Of a stretch of DNA of 64,000 nt, positions 23,861 through 35,760 are shown piece by piece (within the stretch, counting starts at the first letter, position 1; each line of letters opens with the position of its first letter). Made by a program: the position numbers and the translations under genes. The stretch comes from Isoetes taiwanensis (taxonomy: Eukaryota; Streptophyta; Lycopodiopsida; Isoetales; Isoetaceae): contig JAJEKV010000002.1 in the NCBI GenBank assembly GCA_021234155.1, positions 15,723,428 through 15,787,427 on the forward strand. Reading direction: 5' to 3'. Below the pieces are notes generated by a model. That model searched no databases, was not told where the DNA came from, and saw nothing but the letters and a program-made list of their open reading frames with translations.

Positions 23861-24751
23861 ACAGTTCTAGCCTGATCGTTTTGCAACAGATGCGAAATCA
23901 CAGTTTAACAATAGAAAGGCTCCTGATTCTTCACTCATACCGTAAGAATCACGGCTCACAGGAAGAAGGGAGGCCATGGCAACTACACTACAACAACAAT
24001 GACAGACTCAGGCAATAGAATAACTAAGTAGGTGAATCGAATATACCTAAGTTGCATGCAGAAAGAGCATAATTTGATAAGGAAAAATTAGGAAGTTTTC
24101 AAGTAATCAAACAGATATACCTCGATCTGTTGCTGTTGCCAGCATGCCAGATAACATGTAAGCTCCCGATCAGAGTTTAGGGTAATAGCTTTGATCCCTT
24201 GCTTGGGTCCAAGTCGTTCAAGGGCTCCAGAAAAACCTGCTACAAAACTGAAAACTTATGCAAAACCCACGAAACTCCTTGCTGAAGATGGGATAGCCAA
24301 AGGCCAGCCTGTATTCATATAAGAGCTGGAATAATCCTTTCACATTTCTTCAGTTATGATGCCGCCCTTTCTCTTACAGAGAACATTAAACCTCTACAGA
24401 TATGCAAACAATAGATATACAACCGATTTCTCCTAGATTTGTGGCTTAAGATCTTCTTTGCAGCATATGCATACCCATAGGGAAAGGGCAATAGAACACA
24501 GGAAAAATCACTGCAATTCGATACACAGGAAATAGCTTCAGCTTGCCTGCCAAAGTTCCCGAGCTAAAACACAGAAACAGACACATAAGCTGAAGGTAAA
24601 TGATTCTCTAAAACAAATCTGTGAACATTAACCAAGGCCTTCAACTTACAGACAGAGCAGAGATAAAATCAATCAATCTAAGATCTATCTATCTCACCTA
24701 GTTGCGAACCCAAGAACAGGAGAGGCACAGAAAATGGAGGAATCATCACCA
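23861..24751. other. No gene recognised downstream of GH3 fragment
   Basis: This lies on the 3' side of the minus-strand GH3 exon, where further GH3 exons should be if the gene were whole. No GH3 motif (ATP/AMP-binding or core adenylation motifs) was seen. Confidence 0.45.
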
Positions 24752-24997
24752 TTAGCTGTGCGTGCGTTGAATGTCTTGAGCTATATCTGCACAGGGAATG
24801 CATTTTCGAAAGTATTCAGGATCTGTGCGTCTCTCAAGACCATATTTTTGCAGAAATACAATATTTTTGTTTATAGATAAGATATCACGAAGAGTATTGA
24901 ATTGAGCAGCGGCAGCATCCTTGCTCATCTGCTCGAATTCCTCGGCTGCTGTTCTGCTCTCCGACATAGATATTGATGCAGCTCGAAGCTCCGTCAT
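24752..24997 (-). pseudogene. GH3-like first-exon fragment
   Basis: The minus-strand frame of 81 codons starts MTELRAASISMSESR. It has AAEEFEQMSKDAAAAQFNTL, then LQKYGLERRTDPEYFRKCIP, matching the N-terminus of GH3 acyl-acid amido synthetases (helix with E-x3-AA-x2-Q, then GLxGRTDPExFRxCVP). GH3 enzymes conjugate auxin or jasmonate to amino acids. The expected next motif (VTHxDI-PYI-RI) is only vaguely seen (ADIAQDIQRTHS) before a stop, and no later exon was found. It may be a captured or truncated piece, perhaps Helitron cargo. Alternatively, a gene with a distant second exon is possible. Confidence 0.6.
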
Positions 24998-25707
24998 TTT
25001 ACAGCTGCTGCAGCCTAGATTGTGGTGTGAATGAATGAATTGATGAAACCAACACCCACTTCGATTGATATTGCATTGAAAGCATTGATATTCGTGACCT
25101 AGTGAATGCTTCGATTATCAGCTGCAACCCAAAACTCTATAGCTGGTCTTCAAACTCTAGATCGTAAGTCTAGAGCAAAGTTTTGGAGGCAAAAACGTGA
25201 CCTGCATGCCGAGCTCTACTCCTCGATCGGATGAGGTGGAGGCACAAAAACCTAGATTAAAAAATCATACGAAAACCCAACCCAATTTTTGGAATGCCTG
25301 AAAAATTTTCCGGCAGCTAAAAGCATCTAAACCTTAGAAAACCAACCTGAAAAAAAAATCCAAAAAGTTTTCGGAACCCCGGAAAAACCAAATTTAAACA
25401 ATAGGATAGCAATTTAAAGCAGTAGTAGAAGATGCACCATGCAAAATTTAACTTGTCTAGTATCAGTTTGTTGCCATGAATTTTAGTTGGTTTCATGGTA
25501 AATCGGTTTGAGGTTGAATAATACGTAGAATATAGACTTGACCAACTGCCATTATGACCATGGCCAGCCCACAGTTTGTAGCACGCCCTAAATTGCCAAT
25601 TAAAAATTTGACGCAGTGGAAAACTGGCAGCATCTTTAACTGCATAAAATGTGCCACATTGTCAAAAGAAACAAACACATACTTTTATTAAGAATATAGC
25701 AAACTGT

Positions 25708-26611
25708 CTAACCATACAATGCCAATGAACATGCTTCATTCACCGTGGTAACTTCCTGCTGCTTTGATACTACTGGTTGCTCGGATTTTAAACCTTCAGC
25801 TTGATATTTCTTGCTTGGGGGTGTTTTTGAAGGAGTTACTTTCCGTTTCTTACAGGGTCTATTAAGACTCTCTTTAATTTCTACCTTACTTTTGTCCTGG
25901 AGAACTTTTTTCTCTTCTGGGACAACTTGTTTCTCTTCCTTGGACGCCGGTGGCACTGTGACAGGTGCAGGAACAACTGCAATGGAAACAAATTTAGCAA
26001 TAAAAAGAAAAGCACTTCCAACAACTTTGCATGGCATGCCTTACCTTCTTCCAACTCTGTGGATTGTATCGCTATAAGAGCGGTCGTCGCGGCTCTAATT
26101 TCAAAGATCTTTTTGTTTTTGAAGCACCGCCTGAATAAAATGTGCCATTAAGCTCTACAGTAGTAATAAAGGTTGGTGAATGATCCTCTCCAGATTTCGC
26201 AGAACGGTAGATAGGCAGTGGAAAGCCATGTTTCTGTGCATACTCCTGCATTATATTTTTACAAAGACCAGATTGTTGCTGCACAAAAAGAGAACATAGA
26301 AAATTATACGCAACTAAATAAAGAAAAGTATGTTGATGAGGCAGGAGCAAACGAATATCTGTATCTCACCAATTGAGATTGTCCAACAGGAACATTTTCA
26401 GTTTTAAGAATGGCATCAAGGGCTATCTTTGCAGCTGCATGCTCCGCAGCCTTCAAATTTGGAAACCCTGGACCAGATTCATAGCTAGAGCCATTAACAA
26501 CCACAGTAGCCTTGAACTTTGGTTCATGGGAGGCCCTTCCTTTACTGAGTCATATATAGGGGGAGGCCAAGAAAACTTTTGTGTGTACTTCTGAAGTTGG
26601 CTCTTGTACAT
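25708..26611 (-). CDS. DRB/HYL1-like double-stranded RNA-binding protein, two frameshifts
   Basis: Three minus-strand exons are supported: 26611-26370, 26278-26045 and 25976-25708, with GT-AG introns. The first dsRBD starts MYKSQLQKYTQKFSWPPPIY and includes VVVNGSSYESGPGFPNLKAA and AAKIALDAI. The second has NIMQEYAQKHGFPLPIYRS and VELNGTFYSGGASKTK. Exon 3 has a basic nuclear-localisation stretch RPCKKRKVTPSK and stops at 25708. This is the layout of plant DRB1/HYL1, the Dicer-like partner that helps place microRNA cuts in the nucleus. Two one-base deletions break the frame: in exon 1 after KEGPP (a C run, near 26535) and in exon 2 in an A run after SKTK (near 26117). With both counted, 747 bases give 248 residues. 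They may be real mutations (pseudogene) or assembly errors in homopolymers. Confidence 0.82.
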
Positions 26612-26887
26612 TGCTTCCTATAAGCCAGCAAGCCATTCATTAAAAACATCCATATAATCAGCTAAAACTTTACTGCTATCCTTCAAGTCTTGTTTATTCG
26701 ACTGCTAATTCTTACATTCTCTTATGTATCAAAGACTATTTGGAACCTACGAAAGACCTTTTCCAAAAGTTCTAATGAACTCTTATTTTAAGGTAGCAGA
26801 GACATAGCAAAATGTAAGATTGTTAAACATGGTTTCAAAAACACAAGAAAGAATGTAAAGACAGCATTCAGTATTGTCCTTTCTCCT

Positions 26888-28394
26888 TTGCCAACCTTGT
26901 TGTGTGAACCGTCTAGGAAGGTAGGGGGTTTTAAGGAGGCTATGAGCATCTGTAAACAAATGCAGCAAGGTGGCATGACGCCAGATAAGGTTGGTGTTAT
27001 TGGCCTTCTCAACTTTTGCGCTAGATCTAACTATTTGGGACATGGTAAATGGGGCCATGCTCTTGTAATTAAGTTCTCATTGCAGTCAAATGTTATGTTG
27101 GGAAATACAATCATTGACATGTATGGTAAATGTGGACGCATTATGGATGCAGAAGACGTATTTAACAGGCTCTTTATACGTGATTTAGTTTCTTGGAATG
27201 CATTGGTTGCTGGATATGCTCGGAGTGGGCATGTCCAAGAAAGTTTCAAGATTGTAAGACACATGTATAACAGTGGCTTAGTTCTGGACGAGTTTACTTT
27301 CATTTCATTTCTTCCTCCAATTACACATAAGGAGGCCTTAGGACATGGAAAACTTGTGCATGCATATGGGCTGACGATTAAGCTTGGACATCTTTTTGGA
27401 AATGCATTCATACTAGAAATCTACTTACCTTCCCGAGTTATTAATTCATCTGATATGGAGTTTTCAAGAGATGGCATCAACTTCGTCTATGTATTCCAAA
27501 TGCGGAGACATCGTCGAAGCATCTGAAATTTTCCTTAGAATGCGTACTTTGGATGTTATTTCATGGAATGAACTAATCTTTGGACACATGCAACAGCAAA
27601 ATGTTGGAGAGACATTTGGGCTGTTGAGGAACATGCAGCATGAAGGACTGGTTCCTAGCAAGATTACCTTTATTAATATTCTTAAATTTTGTGCTTTAGA
27701 ACAGGAAAAACTAATCCATAGCTATATATTAAGAAAAAAAAGGACCTGATACTCATATAGGAAACTGATTGCTCAGATTTTACATCTGTTGTGGGTGTAG
27801 AACTAGCACCTATTAGGTCTTTGAAAGTATGCTTGCTCATGACGTGGTTTCTTGGAATATAGTAATTGCGGAAAACATTGAAAATGGAAGTGCTGATAAG
27901 GTTGTTAGACTCCATGAAGATATGGAAAAGGAACATGTACGTCCAGACAAGCTCACGTTTATTTATATTCTCCAAGCATATGCCACTTTAGGGTTGCTTT
28001 ATCAGGGGAAACAACTCCATGAGATTATTAAGATAGCTGGCTGTGAGACAGATAATTTTGTTGGAAGTGCGCTTGTTGATATGTACTCAAAACTTGGGTG
28101 TCCACAGTTTGCGCGCCAGGTTTTTGATAAATTGAGTACAGGTGACGTCGTTCCATGGACATCCATGATCTCTGGATATGTGCATAATGGCAATGAAGAG
28201 GCTGCACTTAAGCTCTTTATGAAAATGCAAAAACGAAATGTAAAACCCGATACTGTTATGTTTGTAACTGTTCTTACCGCATGCAGCAGATTAACAGCCT
28301 TGGCGCAAGGAAGAATAGTTCATGCTAAGGTTATCAAAGGAGGGCATGATTTAGATAACTTATTAGGAAGTTCTCTCATGAATATGTATGTCAA
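26888..28394 (+). pseudogene. PLS-type PPR gene, 5' part, broken
   Basis: Consecutive PPR motifs are clear: GHALVIKFSLQSNVMLGNTI, DMYGKCGRIMDAEDVF, LVSWNALVAGYARSGHVQES, DEFTFISFL; then MYSKCGDIVEASEIF; DVVSWNIVIAENIENG; RPDKLTFIYIL; LVDMYSKLGC; DVVPWTSMISGYVHNGNEEA; KPDTVMFVTVLTACS. These are the 35-residue P, L and S motifs of PLS PPR proteins, which bind organelle RNA for editing or processing. Frame changes near 27430 and 27750 and a missing N-terminus (no targeting peptide) show decay. The reading stops at ...SSLMNMYV where a LINE is inserted and resumes at 32735. The neighbour on the left is the divergently oriented DRB gene. Confidence 0.9.
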
Positions 28395-28401
28395 CCTTTA
28401 G

Positions 28402-31400
28402 GTAAGCAGGAAAAAGAGGCTTGGTCAAACCTGATTGAGGGAAATAACCTTACTCTGGCTAGAACCAAGGCTGACTCTTATAGCTGGATTGACAAAAGGG
28501 TGGATCCTACTTTATGTTTACATGACAGATTTTATCTCTCCGAAAACTTATGGAATCATAGTAACAGGGTGAACAATCTAGAGGGCTACACTCTCTCGGA
28601 CCATTTTCCCCAGCAGCTCAGGATTATGGCTAAGGACTCCATTAAAAGGAGCAAGACATACTTTAAGCTCAACACTAGTCTTTTGGATCAAGATGAGTTT
28701 AGTACTAGATTTCAGCAGGTGCTGGCTAAGTATCCTAAACCCACTGGAAGAACTGGTTGGATGTACTGGTGGGTTAAGGTGGCTAAGGCAATTAAAAACT
28801 GGCTTAAGGTTTGGGGTAAGGCTTGCACCTAGAGAAGACTCTCCACCTCTAGAACCTGAGAGAGAGGCTTATAAATGCCTTGCAAGATGAAAAGGAAGAA
28901 ATTCGAACAGAAATAGAGAAGGAAGAGATTAAGATTGCAGAAGGATGGAGACTCAAGGCAAAGGTTAGGGAGATTAAGGAAGATGAAAGAGGAAGCTCCA
29001 AATTCTTCTTTGTGAAAGCTAAAGGCAGAGTTAAAAGGAACCACATTTTCGAAATTAAGGCTGGTGATGAAGATATCACTGATGAGAATCAGATTAAAAA
29101 TGCAGCCAAGGATCATTTCAAAAATATTATGAGAACCAACAAAGACTGCCAGCTTGATGTTATGGAGGGCTTCATTAATTTGCAAAGAAAGGTAACTCCG
29201 GAGGAGAATCTGAGTATTGAGAAACCTTTCTCTAGTGAAGAACTCTATTTTATTGCAAAGGAAATGGAAAAAGGCAAGAGCCCGGGGCCTGATGGGCTTC
29301 CTGTGGAATTTTTCATCAAGGTGTGGCCCTTTATAGGGGAGGATATCACCTGCCTGGCTAATGAATTCAGAGAATCAAAGTGCTTGGATGCAAGAATAAA
29401 CACCAGTCTCATCACCCTCATCCCTAAGATAGATGTGCCTGCTACCTTTTCGGACTATAGGCCTATTTCATTGTCAAATGTTATCTACAAGCTAATCTCA
29501 GGTACGATAGCCAGGAGATTGAAGATAATCCTGGAAAGGATAATCAGTACTTCCCAAGCAGCATACCTGAAGGACAGATTCATTCTGGATCATGTAGTCT
29601 GCAATCTTGGGTCTTCATTGGGCCAAAGACTCAAACCAGGATGTTGCTCTCATCAAATTGGATATCACCAAGGCATTCGATTCGGTAAGTTGGAATTTTC
29701 TTTTTAAATGCTGCAATGCCTTAGGTTTCTCAAATGAGGTAATTCTTCTCTTCAAGGCTATTCTTTCCAATTTCAGATCCTCGGTTCTGATTAATGGGGA
29801 GTGTGGCCCCTTCTTTCCCCTTGAAAGGGGGGTAAAACAAGGATGCCCTCTGGCTCCCTTTCTTTTTCTTATTATTATGGAAAGCCTCCATAGTAAGCTG
29901 GAGGAAGCCAAAACAACTAACCTGATTCAAGGGCTAACCCTACCAGGCAGTGGGGAGTTGGATCAGATTTTGAATGGGCATTTTGCAGATGACACATTCT
30001 TGCTGGTATCTATGGACAATAGATCTTTAATCAACACTCAAGCCATCCTGGAGGAGTTTGGGGAGGCCTCGGGCTGCAAGATAAACCCTTTGAAGTCGAA
30101 AATTGTTGCCAAGGATCAGGTAAAAGGGGAGCAAACGGCTGCTCTTATGGGATGTAAGTATATTCTACCTACCATTTCGTCTAAAATCTTAGGTATTCCC
30201 ATGGTCCTAAAAGGTAGCCCCTCGGATATCTGGAATGATATAGTTGAGAATTTCAGAAAAAAGTGGATAGCCTTAACTCTAAGTATATCTCCAAGCAGGG
30301 CAGAGCAATTATTGCGAATTTAGTGATATCCTCATCTCATGTTTACCAGTCTTCAATTATCTTAGCGCCTAAAAAGGTTTCTTCCAAGCTCCAGAGTATT
30401 ATTGGCAGATTTATTTCCTCTGGCCAAAACAAGAGATGCTGGATCCCTGTTGCCATGAAGGAATGCTGCAACACCAAGAAGAATGGGGGGTTGGGAGTGA
30501 TTAACATAGAGAAACAGGGAATAGCACTTGCAGCCAAATACTTTTACAAGGCTGCCTACAACCAAATTAATCACCCAGTGTCGACCATTATCAGGCATTA
30601 TTTGGGTAAGTGTACCTCATATGGATGGAGGAATCTCAGAATAAGTCTTCCCCATTCTATATACTTCCCCTTCTCGGTCCCCAATTCCACTCCTGGCCTG
30701 CTTAAGAAATGGATCGAGGCTTGGAATCAGGTAAAAGGGATGTATACGTGGAAAGAAGGGCTGTCTATGAATCAATCTATTTTTTGGAACCCAGCTCTTC
30801 TAACTAACGACTCTTCTCTATGTTTGGCATGCCATTTTCCTGAGCAGGCTAAGACATGGATCTCCAAAGGCATTTGTCTGATGAGAGACATGTTCAATGA
30901 TCAAGGAATTATTCCTTATAGGGATTCGGTGCTCTCGGAAAAAGACGATTCTGAAGTTCTCTACAACAATATTTGCTCCGTGCTTACTCAGGGAATATGG
31001 ACAGATGATGATAACAATTGGCACCATAAGGGGAAAGCAGAATTCAAAGTTAAAGATGCATACAGATTTTTGATGAAGGACCAGCCCATGACCATTCATA
31101 ATAAATGGCAAATAGGGAAGGAAAGATGTATCAAGAATCTTAAATTCATGTGGTCTAGCCCTATCCCTCCCAAGGTCAAATCCTTCATGTGGCAGCTGTG
31201 GCACAAGGCTTTAGCTACAAATTGTAAAAGATACAGGATTCAGATGGCAGACTCGGATGTTTGCCCTAGATGTCTGTCACACAAGGAAGATGAGAACCAT
31301 CTCTTTAGGACCTGTCTGTGGTCAGAGTGGGTTTTAGAGTTAGCATCGAATATTACTGGCACTGATCTTATTTCTTTAAGTTCTACAGATTTCTTTATGC

Positions 31401-31450
31401 CGGATCAACCTAATGACTGGAGGGTTTATATCATCCTGTGGAGAATTTAG
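28402..31450 (+). pseudogene. LINE ORF2: endonuclease end, reverse transcriptase, zf-RVT
   Basis: In order, the plus strand shows the C-terminal EEP endonuclease (DKRVDPTLCLHDRFYLS, then GYTLSDHFP with the conserved SDH), a linker, RT fingers (MEKGKSPGPDGLPVEFF; LITLIPK; DYRPISLSNVIYKLIS; SQAAYLKDRFILDHV), palm (DITKAFDSVSWNF; ERGVKQGCPLAPFLF; NGHFADDTFLLV with FADD), thumb (SKIVAKDQ; ILGIPM) and zf-RVT (CPRCLSHKEDENHLFRTC). The active-site Asp residues are kept, but frameshifts near 28840, 29650 and 30290 and a stop at 31448 make it inactive. L1-like by domain order. Confidence 0.92.
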
Positions 31451-31892
31451 AAAGGAAGGAATGAGTTTATATTCAATGACGATATTATTCACCCGGAGGC
31501 TGTTATCAAACAGATCGAATACGACATCAAATGGATAATTGCTGCAGGGTAACTCTTTTTACAATGTTTCTTATTAATTCTCGGTGCTCTGCAGGGATCA
31601 TATTCATGCTGCTGCGCAAGCTTAAGTGGACGAGAATGGATGAACAAGCGAACCAGGAATGGATTAAAGTCTTCGGGCCCCGAACCCGGAAGGGCATGAT
31701 GAGCCATGTGTCTGCGGTTGCTGTTGTGATCAAAACTATGACGCTCGACGGGGTATGATCTGTGAGGCTAAAGACAACAAGGGGCGGTTCAATATGACGA
31801 TGGTGGAATCATGTATATGCATTTTCTGTACTCTCTCAACTATGGTCAGGGGCAGAGGCCGCAAATCAGGAAATCTGAACCTCAAATCTCAC

Positions 31893-32553
31893 TTTTTTTT
31901 TTTTTTTTTTTTTTTGAAGGACGAACAGAGATGCCACAGGAGCACGAGCCTGGAGCACAATGTACTTACTCCAGAATAGGAGACTAATGATAAGAATCAA
32001 TTCGAAGATACTGAATCCAGATGTGTTCCACCAGTTCTGAGTCGAGGGAAGAACACTCATAGGCTGTCAATATCTTTTTCTGGGCCACTGTAATAACACT
32101 GTGTGCAGATGAATAAATGCCCTGAAAGATGTGGTGTCTACGACGCTCCCATATCGACCATAGGAGCCAACCGGAACCAAGATGAAATGCCCTTTGTTTA
32201 GCTGGAGGCCATGCGTTGGGATAGGACGCCAAAAGGATGCATCGGTACCGTCCAATCTTTGTTAAACAAACCTTGTAGCCGGGACCACTATTTGGTTGAA
32301 CCTCGGGACAATCAAAGAGACAATGCTCAAGAGTCTCAACATCCGAGAGGCGAGCGGGCATACCGCAGATATCGCGAGGATCATAGCGATGTCGAAAAGG
32401 CATTAACCCGCTTGAGCACTGTGGATAACCCCGCCACCACAATCAGACTTTAGGGTGGAGCAACCTATCCCAAAGCCATCGCCATGTACGACACAAACTG
32501 GGTTGTGGAACATGTAGGTGCCACCCATCTGGCAACTGGAGGGGTTGTGGTGC
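31893..32553 (-). mobile_element. LINE (family B) copy 2, nested, minus strand
   Basis: A pure run of 23 T at 31893-31915 is the poly(A) tail on the minus strand. The coding remnant 32442-31984 matches copy 1 at 2284-3013 almost throughout: SDVETLEHCLFDCPEVQP, ASYPNAWPPAKQRAFHLGSG, WLLWSIWERRRHHIFQGIYSS, SSLDSELVEHIWIQYLRIDS. Homology to copy 1 starts at ACCACAACCCC (32553), near 2448 in copy 1, so this one is truncated further. Its 3' UTR lacks about 65 bp that copy 1 has just before the tail. Confidence 0.92.
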
Positions 32554-32734
32554 TTCATATCATCTTATTTCTGGACAGTTTCTATTAAGCTGTTGTGGAC
32601 TTATGCATTTGTCCTGGGCTCCTTTTCTGATTATCTTAAGCCAAAAACTATATGGGTTATACTTCCCTGTAAAAAGTAGTTTTGTACTTATACTTCTATA
32701 AATATACTTATAAGCCTTCAATTAAAAAAAAAAA

Positions 32735-33670
32735 CAAAAGTGGTTTTGTTGAAGATGCACATAAGATATTCATGAGGTTGGATTCTCCAGATGCTTTTGC
32801 ATGGACTGTAATATTTGGAGCATGTGTTGAATATGACAGAGACATTAGTAGCTTCTACATACAAGTGAGTAAAGAGGGAAGAAAACTAGATAGAGTAACT
32901 TGTATGAATTTGATATGTGCCTGCACCAGTTTGGGATCTCTCAATATCGGAAAGTGTGTCCATGCCTATATTATGACAATTACAAGTAGGTCTAGTTTAG
33001 ATACCATAGTAAGTAATGCTCTTATTGATATGTATGGCAAGTCTGGGAGGCTAACTGATGCATATGAAGTATTTTAAAAGATGCCTTTGCATGATACCGT
33101 GTCATGGAATCTAATAATTGCAGGATATATTCATAATAGCTATGAAAGGCATGCTCTTGATCTCTTTCATGAAATTCAGGATAATGATATTAAAATGGAC
33201 AAGTTCACTTTTATTAACATCCTTAATGCATGTGCAAATCTTGGCCTTTTAGGAAGAGGAAAGGAGTTACATGCTTGGATCATAAGATCTCAAGTGGAGA
33301 TCGATATCTCGAAGAGAGAATACACTAATTAATATGTTTGCAAGATGCGGTAGCATCAAACATGTGTACGGCATTTTTGATAGGATGAAAGAATGGGACC
33401 TTGTTTCATGGAATGCCATGATTGAAGGATATGCTCAACATGGTAATGGAAAAAATATTTTGCAAGTATTAAAGAACATGTGTCTCTGTTCTTTCTTCAT
33501 GCCGACATGCGGGTTTCTTAGACAATGGGTTCCACTACTTAAGTTTGATATCTCATTTTTTTTGTGTTCTATTAAAAGAGCAACACTTTGCATGCTTGAT
33601 TGACCACCTTGCTCGCATGGGAAAATTGGACGAAGCACATGATTTTATTGGTAGCATGCCCTTGCAGCCC
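32735..33670 (+). pseudogene. PLS-type PPR gene, 3' part, broken
   Basis: This continues the PPR gene beyond the LINE: GFVEDAHKIFMRLDSPDAFAW, MNLICACTSLGSLNIGK, NALIDMYGKSGRLTDAYEVF, then a TAA (33075-33077) in the same frame, KMPLHDTVSWNLIIAGYIH, DKFTFINILNACANLGLLGR, a frame change near 33315, MFARCGSIKHVYGIFDRM, WDLVSWNAMIEGYAQHGNGK, another change near 33480 and the start of an E domain (HFACLIDHLARMGKLDEAHD, MPLQPS). It ends abruptly at about 33670, where the tandem SINE-like array begins, so the E/E+/DYW end is lost. Confidence 0.9.
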
Positions 33671-33708
33671 AGCCATAATCCACAAAATTTATGATTTTAT
33701 TCTTTTTG

Positions 33709-35500
33709 TTTAAGGTCCATAGTAAGGAAGTCACCAGACAGTCAAGTCTAATAGACACCTTCATATCGGGTTGCGCCGAATGGACCATAGTGGACATGTA
33801 TCAACAGAAAGTTCTGCTACGTCGGGGGTCATCATTAATATAACCCCTAGCAACTCCCATCAAGAAATGACATCTAAAGCAAGGGTTTGAACCCCTGACC
33901 AAAGTGCACAAATCTTAGGCATCACTAGGTCTATACCAACTCGCCACACATCCGTTGAGCAAAACTTTTAGTGGTACATGTACACTTTGTAGGTAGAGAT
34001 ATCTCCTGCCTTAGGAAGTTACGAGTATTTTTTATTCTTTTTGTTTAAGGTCCATAGTAAGGAAGTCACCAGACAGTCAAGTCTAATAGACACCTTCATA
34101 TCCTATCCATATCGGGTTGCGCCGAATGGACCATAGTGGACATGTATCAACAGAAAGTTCTGCTACGTCGGGGGTCATCATTAATATAACCCCTAGCAAC
34201 TCCCATCAAGAAATGACATCTAAAGCAGGGGTTTGAACCCCTGACCAAAGTGCACAAATCTTAGGCATCACTAGGTCTATACCAACTCGCCACACATCGG
34301 TTGAGCAAAACGTTTGTGGTACATGTACACTTTGTAGGTAGAGATATCTCCTGCCTTAGGAAGTTACGAGTATTTTTTATTCTTTTTGTTTATCTTTTTG
34401 TTTAAGGTCCATAGTAAGGAAGTCACCAAACAGTCAAGTCTAATAGACACCTTCATATCCTATCCATATCGGGTTGCGCCGAATGGACCATAGTGGACAT
34501 GTATCAACAGAAAGTTCTGCTACGTCGGGGGTCATCATTAATATAACCCCTAGCAACTCCCATCAAGAAATGACATCTAAAGCAGGGGTTTGAACCCCTG
34601 ACCAAAGTGCACAAATCTTAGGCATCACTAGGTCTATACCAACTCGCCACACATCCGTTGAGCAAAACTTTTGTGGTACATGTATACTTTGTAGGCAGAG
34701 ATATATCCGGCCTTAGGAAGTTACGGGTATTTTTTATTCTTTTTGTTTAAGGTCCATAGTAAGGAAGTCACCAGACAGTCAAGTCTAATAGACACCTTCA
34801 TATCCTATCCATATCGGGTTGCGCCGAATGGACCATAGTGGACATGTATCAACAGAAAGTTCCGCTACGTCGGGGTCATCATTAATATAACCCCTAGCAA
34901 CTCCCATCAAGAAATGACATCTAAAGCAGGGGTTTGAATCCCTGACCAAAGTGCACAAATCTTAGGCATCACTAAGTCTATACCAACTTGCCACACATCC
35001 GTTGAGCAAAACTTTTGTGGTACATGTACACTTTGTAGGCAGAGATATCTCATGCCTTAGAAAGTTACGAGTATTTTTTATTCTTTTTGTTTAAGGTCCA
35101 TAGTAAGGAAGTCACCAGACAGTCAAGTCTAGTGGTACATGTACACTTTGTAGGCAGAGATATCTCCTGCCTTAGAAAGTTACGAGTATTTTTTATTCTT
35201 TTTGTTTAAGGTCCATAGTAAGGAAGTCACCAGACAGTCAAGTCTAATAGACACCTTCATATCCTATCCATATCGGGTTGCGCCGAATGGACCATAGTGG
35301 ACATGTATCAAGAAAAAGTTCTGCTACGGCGAGGGTCATCATTAATATAACCCCTAGCAACTCCCATCAAGAAATGATATCTAAAGCAGTGGTTTGAACC
35401 CCTGACCAAAGTGCACAAATCTTAGGCATCACTAGGTCTATACCAACTCGCCACACATCCGTTGAGCAAAACTTTTGTGGTACATGTACACTTTGTGGGG
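33709..35500 (-). repeat. Tandem array of tRNA-derived SINE-like unit, about 340 bp
   Basis: Five near-identical units and one short one start at AAGGTCCATAG near 33712, 34047, 34404, 34748, 35091 (short, 116 bp) and 35207. On the minus strand each full unit has an RNA polymerase III A-box-like TGGCGAGTTGG (rc at 33937-33947 in unit 1) followed about 50 bases later by a B-box-like GGGTTCAAACCC (rc near 33882-33893), then a 3' body ending in an A/T-rich tail. This is the layout of a tRNA-derived SINE. The high identity between units points to recent tandem duplication more than to separate insertions. Confidence 0.75.
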
Positions 35501-35644
35501 GTAGGCAAACTTGCTAAACATGTGATGCATCTATGTTAGATGCGGGTGTCGATGCGCACACATCTACATATAAGCATCTTATCTTAAGATACGAGTATTT
35601 TACAAACTTGGGTGACAGGTTCTCCTGTTGATGTCAATTGGCCT

Positions 35645-35760
35645 GAAATGTCTCATACAACCTGTATACTGCATTTTGCAATTTTATGGGGACTCCCAGC
35701 TATCTTATTTTCCCACAACTTTTCACGATGTTTTCGATGCTTCCGCCATGGACAACAAAT
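35645..35760 (-). pseudogene. Diverged LINE RT fragment
   Basis: The stretch GTATACTGCATTTTGCAA...GGGGACTCCCAGCTATCTTA..TTCCCACAACTT resembles 53040-53110 of the family D LINE (GTATATAGCATTCTGCAAGT...GGGGTCCCTAGCTGTCTCAA...CCCACAACTT), the RT segment after FDTVPRDKLWDRL. It is short and highly diverged. Confidence 0.45.

Larger units (their letters stand above)
28395..32734 (+). mobile_element. LINE (family A), 5'-truncated, inserted in PPR gene
   Basis: The element begins just after GTCAA of the PPR frame (28394), within the C-terminal part of its endonuclease domain, and ends in an A run at 32724-32734. After it CAAAAGTGG resumes the PPR reading. The joined junction gives NMYVKSGFVEDAHKIF, a standard PPR motif, with a target duplication of only about 3 bp (CAA). 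A second LINE (31893-32553) lies in its 3' UTR in the opposite direction. The PPR frame has its own stops on both sides, so the insertion may be before or after loss of function. Confidence 0.9.

Noticed and set aside
23288-23875. 195-codon open frame with repeated MHNAIMRMPKVIMLEQMEQ.
   Set aside because: It follows exactly the 72-bp and 335-bp repeat units, and has no homology or splice context.
33880-33960. A true tRNA gene in the SINE-like array.
   Set aside because: A and B boxes are present but no closed acceptor stem or anticodon arm could be drawn; best seen as tRNA-derived.
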